Assembly (NCBI GenBank): GCA_019925095.2
Contig: CM034413.1
Coordinates: 12,359,001-12,423,000 of the forward strand
Source of the DNA: Dendrolimus kikuchii
Taxonomy: Eukaryota; Arthropoda; Insecta; Lepidoptera; Lasiocampidae
Length of the DNA: 64,000 nt
Direction of reading: 5' to 3'
Position 1 is the first letter of the stretch. Each line of letters begins with the position of its first letter. Under the pieces are notes generated by a model that ran no database searches, was not told where the DNA came from, and saw only the letters and a program-made list of their open reading frames with translations. Position numbers and translations under genes: made by a program. This document shows, piece by piece, positions 59,901 to 64,000 of the stretch.

Positions 59901-62091
59901 TACAAAATAACCACAGACAAGTAATAAAATAGTTTTAACAATTAACATTTACAACACGGAGAATAAATAATCTAGTTCTTAAATTACTATACAGAAGCCG
60001 CCAGCCTTTCCGTTCTCGCCTCTCATCTCAGTACGGGCCCCCACAAATCGCCAGCCAGTTCTCAGCAGCGCAGCCGTCAGCTCAGTACCTTCCCAGCCGG
60101 ATCCAGGCTCCAGGATCAGAGTATGGCGTACCTAACCCAGCCCAAGTGTACGGCGCACCTGGATTTGGATTGACTGGTAACATTTTTTAAAAATAATAAC
60201 ATAATAAAACAAACACCCATATTGAACATCTCCAAGCCAAGCAAGTTCGCTTGTGTTATTGATAATATCCAACGGCCCACTCTGAGGCCGATCCCAGACA
60301 CCCAGACCTTAGTATATAATGGAAAGTTATTTACTAGGAAGAAAAGACGAAAAGTAAAGATAGATAACTCTTTCTCTCTTTTCTTTCACCTTCACTCAAT
60401 TATTTGGGGTCGGCACAATGTCTCTTTCTTCCATATTCCTCTATTCTAACGTATGTCTTACACAATGACATTGAATAAAAAGAAGTAGACAAGGGATTAA
60501 GGCTTTGCGAGTGGCACGTAAAATCTGAGCTAACTAGCAAACTCAGAACTCAGTCTAGCGTCGGCGTCAACGGAGCGGAGGACCGTACGACGCCCACAAA
60601 ATATACTCGTCTCTTTTTCGCTTGCGCTAAACAAGGCACTTTGTCTTACTTATACACGTGTTGTAATGTAGTGTAACAGTACAATGTTACATTGTCTATG
60701 TGTGCGTCAATGTGCCATTTCTAAAGCTAGAATCCTATAAAAGTACCATGTCTACTTCTTTTTATTCAAATGTCATTGGTGTAAGACCAATGACATTTGA
60801 ATCATACCACATATCATACTTCACGCAATCCATCTATAAATAGATACCTCTTTATTGTACACAAGTACCAAAACAAACTTACAGACTTAAATCTATATCG
60901 AAATTATATACAAAAGGCGGTCTTATCGCTAAAAAGCGATCTCGTCTAGACAACCCCAGGAATAAGAAGTTTACTTCTGAATTTATTTCATTAAAAATAT
61001 GCCATACCATATTTTTAACCGACTTACAAAAAGGACGAGGTCCTCGATTTATTCTGTAATTATTTTAAAAACTTAAATCAGTCATATGTTGAAAGCCCCA
61101 ATTACTTTCTTTACAATTTCATGAAAATGATTAATTGAAAAGCAGCTGAAGCAGACATTAGATAGTTTAAAAAAATATTATTAAGATTTTCTTATAAAAA
61201 CAAGGTCGGACTGGTCGCAAAAATGTGGTGCTATATATAAATGTTATATATATAAATATAAGTCAGATTGGACTGTTGTAATTTCTTAGTATTTCTTATT
61301 CTTCCATTATTATTGGGTAAAGTTATAAGGGATTTCATATCACCCTACCATCCAAATTATCGTTGCAATTGTAATAGATGCAACTTTATTTTCAGGTGGA
61401 CAGCAAGTCGGTCTGGGTGCTATAGCAGCTCAAGCAGCTAGCAGGCAATACCTGCCTCCTGGTGTTGCCAGGGCTGGATACACTGATGATGGCAGCAATG
61501 GGGTACGTTAATAAACTTTTATAATCTACACCAATAAAATTTAACGGTCTGTCAGTGGTATCATAGTGAAAGAATACTAATTCCTGCACCCGGGCGGCCT
61601 ATCCTAAGAGGCGACAAAACAACCCATAGCCAGATGGTAGGGTATTTGTCAGTCTGGATGGCTACCACCCCTGATCTAGAGTATGCTGCCATAACCAGCT
61701 TAGGTTGTTCCGACATTAGTAGACAGGTTCCAGTTCCCCTTTAGAGAGCGACAGCACATTGGAAGTATCTCTGATGTTACAAATGTCCATAGGCGATGGT
61801 GCTTTCCATCAGGTGGGCCGTCTGCTGGACTCATATAATAAATAAAAACACTTGATATTTGTCACTGTGACTTATACCTTCTGGTCCTCAGAAATGAGGA
61901 AACCCAATCCAAGCGGTAAGAATTTCCAAACTCATCTATCAGTTGTTATTTTAAAGGAACCAGCCAACTACAGTTTCGAATACATGGTCAAGGATGACCA
62001 GTCCGGTAATGACTTCGGCCACCGCGAGACCAGGCTTGGAGACAGGGCTGAAGGACTCTACTACGTCTTGTTACCTGATGGCAGGAAACAG
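49481..62091 (+). CDS. resilin-like CPR cuticular protein gene (six exons, 3' end outside the window)
   Basis: Joined exons 49481-49519 (ATG at 49514), 57213-57274, 57596-57694, 59995-60176, 61396-61502 and 61957-62091 give 197 codons in one frame with GT/AG at every junction. Residues 1-16 (MKFFLALSLYIVSTIA) are a signal peptide. The mature start EPPVDNRYLPP is like insect pro-resilin (EPPVNSYLPP). Residues ~20-150 are a low-complexity region with three YLP(P/S) and four YG-x-P motifs and two PGFG motifs. Residues 153-197 are the start of an extended Rebers-Riddiford chitin-binding domain (NYSFEYMVKDDQSGNDFGH; LLPDGRKQ). It would be secreted into cuticle and bind chitin. The rest of the R&R domain must lie on a downstream exon. 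I call it resilin-like by layout; it could be another RR-2/CPR member. Confidence 0.85.
49951..50010 (+). repeat. Family A 5'-end fragment, diverged
   Basis: ATCCGTCCAGGAACGCAGAA to GGCGAAAGGCGAC; in intron 1 of the cuticular-protein gene. Confidence 0.6.
50112..50597 (-). mobile_element. Family R (RTE) 5'-truncated copy with TSD
   Basis: (CATA)n tail. Similarity runs to GGTGCTGGTACC on the minus strand. Flanked by CTCAAACAACT (50112-50122) and CTCAAGCAACT (50587-50597). Confidence 0.85.
50757..51270 (-). pseudogene. LINE C-terminal fragment with PD..D (restriction-like endonuclease?) motif
   Basis: The longest of three related copies. The minus-strand reading is GYHGLSCRRSAGRWSRHAAL, then RPDGMTLIPWQRGKPLVWDA, AETAESLKRRKYATLSESSL, LGQRIIMAIQQGNVASLLGT and LGSVFYL, then stop. 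RPD-x13-D resembles the catalytic pair of LINE restriction-like endonucleases. The open frame of about 170 codons is intact, but RT is absent. Confidence 0.55.
51551..54424 (+). CDS. RTE-type endonuclease/RT, 5'-truncated; chimeric N-terminus
   Basis: 957 open codons, but residues 1-57 come from the C-terminal region of the older outer copy and are in frame by accident; the element itself starts at residue 58. Partial AP endonuclease: GDLNGWVG (D108, N110), a CR..TYTWRMNDQKSMIDLILID core and ETDHYLV (D201, H202). The N-terminal N and E motifs are missing, so it is inactive for cleavage. RT: SYRAISLI, motif A GFVDLEKAFDRV (D584), motif B GVRQGCVLSALLF (640-652), motif C YADD (682-685). C-terminus: MLRWFGHVERMHDERMTKQI, RGRPRHTFHDQID. 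The endonuclease wording and the short-tandem-repeat tail suggest the RTE clade. Confidence 0.85.
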   Translation: MNLRNSVNGALGKLLGAKNLGQKAQLAIHNAVLVPTLTYGCESWVWKREHESRVNAVRLKLGITRVFLVAAYAPVSSADPQELEKFWESVREILDLAEGNERLIMCGDLNGWVGTKRDGLEAVLGPYGDKRVNDAGRPIIDVYMERNLLVSNTLFHHKDIHTYTWRMNDQKSMIDLILIDSRLRNTIMDTRAYRGPTLETDHYLVISRFVGLFKKWRHWRVRTNFGELERIKCEKLEDVSVRSMYARLVEERLAKADFSDLDVDNDWDSMKESIVESAKEACGCAKRHITTKGDEWWDADVKSSVERKRKAWLDYVASLQQNDSMKEMKKEIYRLCKNETKALVKEKRERIKLKEEEKLTENFEVNTKLFWREVKKSRGCSSASRMERIKSKAGDVLANPQEVLARWSEYFREMYDDIPDAGNTTESVTDSEESASEITLEEIEWSIRSLKNGKAVGIDSVSAEMIKYGGTCVRDAFLSLCNLCWRTGKVPKDWRRAVIVPLYKGKGSRMECASYRAISLISTASKVYAKIIEKRMRVVSDGLLWDAQGGFRNGRGCMDQVFSLRNIVEKQLAMGRKVFCGFVDLEKAFDRVVRKDLWDILPGYGINGQLMRAVQSTYEGCMACVRVEGSLSPWFDVNIGVRQGCVLSALLFILYLDDCLQRIRLMDVGVRMSDLVVSTLLYADDAVLLAESPSELQTLVTMMKDDCQARGLHLNAKKTKVMVFEREETRTNAMIMVDDVMLEQVNEFVYLGCAFSRDGRYTADIERRVNLGNSLNGALGKLLGAKNLSQKAQLAVHNAVLVPTLTYGSESWVWKKEHESRVNAVEMRALRKICGVTLADRVRNTEVRKRVGLKESVGVKVKKGMLRWFGHVERMHDERMTKQIYNAKVDGCRSRGRPRHTFHDQIDRVLAEGDVRSLKNRRACMTRVMNVKEASEVCKNKPKWHSVVRAYPARELA
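51722..54450 (+). mobile_element. younger Family R (RTE) copy nested in the older one
   Basis: About 2.73 kb, starting inside the endonuclease domain (CGCCTAAAACTGGGGATCAC) and ending GGCGTGAAGTTATGTATG(TATG)n. 5'-truncated. No TSD is visible at its borders. Confidence 0.88.
55020..55391. other. mostly unassigned
   Basis: Contains one copy of the GGTTGCCTGGAAGAGATCGC motif at 55208-55260. Otherwise AT-rich, ending in (AAT)n. Confidence 0.4.
55392..55620 (-). mobile_element. tRNA-derived SINE, inverted copy of 18181-18422
   Basis: Inverse box B GGAATCGAACCC near 55560; (AAT)n at the left end. Confidence 0.8.
55621..56265. other. no recognisable feature (intron)
   Basis: No repeat or gene recognised. 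A minus-strand open frame of 79 codons at 55832-56071 has no motif. Confidence 0.4.
56266..56815 (-). mobile_element. Helitron, long form, second copy
   Basis: Inverted CTAG at 56266-56269. Closely similar to 48299-48860 throughout. Its 5' end (..AAAATTCTCGTGTC on the minus strand) runs into (TA)n. Confidence 0.75.
56815..56897. repeat. (TA)n microsatellite
   Basis: About 40 TA units joined to the 5' end of the Helitron. Confidence 0.95.
56908..57140 (+). repeat. Family A repeat, diverged
   Basis: CTAAGAGACGACGAAAACAA to CTCATGCAATAAAA, ending 70 bp before the signal-peptide exon. Confidence 0.75.
57213..57274 (+). CDS. signal-peptide exon
   Basis: Acceptor TTTAATTTCAG, donor GTAAGT. Encodes FFLALSLYIVSTIAEPPVDN plus two bases of the next codon. 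The preceding intron is 7.7 kb and holds the nested RTE elements, SINE and Helitron. Confidence 0.85.
57596..57694 (+). CDS. exon: YLPP / YGTP region
   Basis: Acceptor CTTTTTTCAG, donor GTACCA. Encodes (R)YLPPQQAFSAAAPSPVYGTP and a GFGQLRQTNALF stretch. Confidence 0.85.
57729..58020 (+). mobile_element. tRNA-derived SINE with RTE-like tail, second copy
   Basis: GTCGCGTAATGGCTAGCGCA, GCGGGTTCGATCCTGGCC, ..GCCCAGCAGTGGGACATTAA. It lies 35 bp after the exon ending at 57694. Confidence 0.85.
58550..59081 (-). mobile_element. Family R (RTE) copy with 12-bp TSD
   Basis: 508 bp, with a (CATA)n tail at the left, bounded by GATACAAAAATA at 58550-58561 and 59070-59081. The C-terminal 131 codons of the ORF remain open. 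Confidence 0.92.
59089..59434 (+). mobile_element. Family R (RTE) copy with 11-bp TSD
   Basis: 324 bp from AGGAATGCTCCGGTGGTTCG (preceded by the TSD) to (TATG)n. Bounded by AATATATTAAG at 59089-59099 and 59424-59434. Contains a T-run insertion near 59140. Confidence 0.92.
59461..59994. other. no recognisable feature (intron)
   Basis: AT-rich intron sequence. Confidence 0.4.
59995..60176 (+). CDS. exon: YGPP / YLPS / YGVP / YGAP region
   Basis: Acceptor ACTATACAG, donor GTAACA. Phase matches both neighbours. Encodes SRQPFRSRLSSQYGPPQIAS through AQVYGAPGFGLT. Confidence 0.8.
60195..60330 (-). repeat. tRNA-SINE fragment
   Basis: CAAGTTCGCTTGTGTTATTG..GGCCGATCCCAGACACCCAG matches the 3' half of the SINE at 18181-18422 in inverse orientation. 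Confidence 0.65.
60331..61395. other. intron sequence with few features
   Basis: Contains a perfect 17-bp hairpin (60764-60802) and one GATCGCT motif (60905-60955). No coding sequence seen. Confidence 0.5.
60764..60802. repeat. perfect 17-bp hairpin
   Basis: ATTCAAATGTCATTGGT pairs perfectly with ACCAATGACATTTGAAT across a 5-nt loop. Confidence 0.9.
61396..61502 (+). CDS. exon: Gln/Ala-rich linker with YLPPG
   Basis: Acceptor TTTATTTTCAG, donor GTACGT. Encodes (G)GQQVGLGAIAAQAASRQYLP, then PGVARAGYTDDGSNG. Confidence 0.85.
61572..61848 (+). repeat. Family A repeat, old and diverged
   Basis: TTCCTGCACCCGGGCGGCCT to CTCATATAATAAATAAAA; in the last intron seen. Confidence 0.75.
61957..62091 (+). 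CDS. exon: start of the Rebers-Riddiford chitin-binding domain
   Basis: Acceptor TTATTTTAAAG, donor GTACAA. Encodes EPANYSFEYMVKDDQSGNDF through GLYYVLLPDGRKQ. The aromatic residues Y/F/Y at positions 5, 7 and 9 of the exon and the DGR motif are the R&R signature. Confidence 0.88.
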
Positions 62092-62394
62092 GTACAATTA
62101 TTTGAAACTTGACTTTTTAAAGGTAAATTAGCTTCGAGACGATTTGCTTTTGTTGCAGTATTTGTATATTTACAGAACTTCTAAACTTGAAATTTAGTAT
62201 TAAAAATTATGTTTCATATTAACATTTATAATTTTAATGTCCTTTAATATTATTAGTTTCATTTTTTTTTTTATTAAACTAATTTATAAATAAATAATGA
62301 ATCAACTAATTGTTATGCAAATAAATATAAACTTAAAAATAAACTATACAATATAAAAACTAAAACTAAATAAAAAAGGGGAAAATATCTAAAG
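62092..62394. other. intron sequence, no feature recognised
   Basis: AT-rich. No candidate for the missing last exon of the cuticular-protein gene was found here or further right. Confidence 0.4.
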
Positions 62395-62610
62395 ATAAGT
62401 TATTGGTCCCAAACCACTGTCACTTACTGGGAACGTCCCCAGAAGGCTGGCGACGTTGCCACGTTGTATGGCAATGCTTAATCTTTGAGCGAAATAGACA
62501 CCAACCTTCTGGTCGCGTGTGACGTCTACTAAACGTTTGGCGACGTCACGGTAGACCTTTAAAGCGTCAGGACCCTACGGACCCAAAGTTTCCACCCCAA
62601 ATGCCGTAAA
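62395..62610 (-). pseudogene. LINE C-terminal fragment (same family as 28835 and 50757)
   Basis: The minus-strand reading FGVETLGP, stop, GPDALKVYRDVAKRLVDVTR, then DQKVGVYFAQRLSIAIQRGN and VASLLGTFPVSDSGLG. One in-frame stop replaces the Trp of GPWG. Confidence 0.6.
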
Positions 62611-63344
62611 GTTTCATATTAAGTACTTACCTATAAAAATTACCTTACCTATAAAGTATTAGTTTATTTATTTATATGCTGACCGTACACTACTACAAAC
62701 GCAAAAACGTCTCGAAGCCAATGTACCTGTAAGTTACGATTATATGGTATACTAGGATTTGCCCGCGATTTCGTGCACGCTTCACAGGTAACGTAGATTA
62801 CAGTTATTTGGCCGGTATTTAAAATCAAAGGATATTTTCTGCAGGGCATTGGTTTTTTTAGTATGAAAATACAAGAAGTCGGTTCTTTTTTTTTATTAGC
62901 GGAAACTTAGTTGATATACGTATTAAGTTATGTGTTTTATATTGTAAGAATTATAATTATTGTATGTTTCTCAAATAAATTAAATAAATAAAAATTCCCG
63001 TAAAAACCCGGGATTGACTAGATAAAAAATATCACACCGTTAAATAAAATTTGCTATCGATCAGTGAAAATATCACATTGGAATTCGATGTTTTTTAATC
63101 TGGCCATTTTTAAAAATTCCCGCACGATTTCCAGGATAAAAAGTAGCGCAGATTTTAGGTCTAACAATTTGCAGTCGATCAGCGAAAACTGGCAAGAAAT
63201 AAATAAAAAAATGCATCTCTTTTTTTATTTAAGTTTGTGGCTTGGCAGCTAGGCGTTTAAGCCAGATCTTAGTTTACAGTATAGTTTCTTCATTCTCTTA
63301 AGCCTATGTGTAGCACAGGTGAACTGTAGGTAATCAGCTAGTGC
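62611..63344. other. no recognisable gene
   Basis: A degenerate Helitron-end motif (CTAGGATTTGCCCGCGATTTCG, inverted) lies at 62753-62775. Two short copies of AAATTCCCG-type sequence are present. Nothing else. Confidence 0.4.
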
Positions 63345-64000
63345 CATTCAACCGAGTTCTTGTGACAACTCAAAAGTCCACATTTGACTACACAGTTCTC
63401 ACAAAACACATAATTACTACTCAAAAACTATCAATATCTTACAACTATTGTTCATTTCAGAGTAATTTTACACATTTTTACAAAATACAACTGCACAGCA
63501 CAACATCTCCTTTCAGTTCCCGCCAAAAAATCTTTTTTTTTTTTTTTTAAATGCATCTTGTTTGTTGTATTTTTTTTATGTAGCTTCAATATACAAACAC
63601 GCCATTTTTAGAATTTTATAACCGTATTGATAAATTTTGCTTCAAAGATGGCCCCTCTGGTTTCTGCGGCAGAAGGCTTTGTAATGTCAAATTTTGTATC
63701 ATCTCTTGGTTACCACTTACCATCCGCTGAACCATCTACCATATTACCTAATAGCAAATTGTGTGCGCAGTTCAGACTCAGTAGACATGAAACTTCATAT
63801 AATATACACGCAGATAATTCTTCTATAACTTTTATGGAGTTTTTGGCGGGAACTGAAAGGAGATGTTGTGCTGTGCAGTTTTATTTTCTAAAAATGTGTA
63901 AAATTACTCTAAAATGAACAATAGTTGTAGGATATTGATAGTTTTTGAGTAGTAATTATGTATTTTGTGAGAAATGTGAACTGTATAGTCAAATGTGGCC
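63345..64000. mobile_element. Family M element with long inverted repeats (runs off the window)
   Basis: 63345-63530 (CAACCGAGTTCTTGTGACAA..CTTTCAGTTCCCGCCAAAAA) is the reverse complement of 63836-64000 (GGAGTTTTTGGCGGGAACTG..GTCAAATGTGGCC). About 305 bp lie between the arms, with an open frame of about 96 codons (63627-63917) without known motifs. The right arm is cut by the window end. Arms of ~185 bp suggest a non-autonomous DNA transposon. Confidence 0.65.

Noticed and set aside
61888..61914. Micro-exon-like segment (CCTCAG|AAATGAGG..CCAAGCG|GTAAGA, 24 nt) before the R&R exon
   Set aside because: In the phase required by the flanking exons it begins AAA TGA, a stop, and including it in another phase would shift the R&R domain out of frame.

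Overview
This is a eukaryotic, almost certainly lepidopteran (moth or butterfly) nuclear window. It is AT-rich and gene-poor, and dense with insect-type mobile elements: APE-type LINEs of the Jockey, R1, CR1-like and RTE groups, Helitrons ending in CTAG, a mariner of the cecropia-like type, and tRNA-derived SINEs. No bacterial features (operons, ribosome binding sites, CRISPR) are present.

The one host gene recognised is a resilin-like CPR cuticular protein on the + strand. I assembled it from six exons between 49481 and 62091 with consistent splice phases. It gives 197 codons: a signal peptide, a YLPP / YG-x-P low-complexity region and the start of a Rebers-Riddiford chitin-binding domain. 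The last exon(s) lie beyond the window. Its introns hold most of the transposons of the right third of the window.

Layout. 1-21.7 kb: a patchwork of truncated repeats, decayed LINE fragments (R1-type, R4/Dong-like RT, a PHD-finger ORF1, Jockey RT), an inverted LTR-like palindrome (1727-2381), three abutting or neighbouring Helitrons (9.5-10.4 kb) and a broken mariner (20171-21416). 21.8-26.3 kb: a Jockey-type LINE on the - strand with both ORFs open and overlapping as TAATG. 26.4-36.6 kb: LINE remnants, a four-unit head-to-tail Helitron array (29196-30031), and self-nested and A-tailed repeats. 36.6-41.8 kb: a second apparently intact two-ORF LINE on the - strand (CR1/L2-like). 42-49.4 kb: short repeats and SINEs. 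49.5-62.1 kb: the cuticular-protein gene, whose first intron carries an RTE element nested inside an older copy of itself. 62.1-64 kb: LINE remnant and one side of a long-inverted-repeat element running off the window.

Names used below for dispersed families: Family A = ~300-bp A-tailed LINE-3'-end/SINE-like repeat (sense 3' end CTGCTGA..CTCCTGCAATAAA); Family R = RTE-type LINE whose 3' tail is (TATG)n; Family B = repeat containing GTTTCGGCCACTTTTCAG; Family C = ~300-bp A-tailed repeat near 31-32 kb; Family D = repeat with (CATA)n tail near 34-35 kb; Family M = long-inverted-repeat element at the right edge. Target-site duplications (TSDs) read directly from the sequence date several insertions relative to each other. 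Everything rests on reading by eye; family assignments would need a database search.
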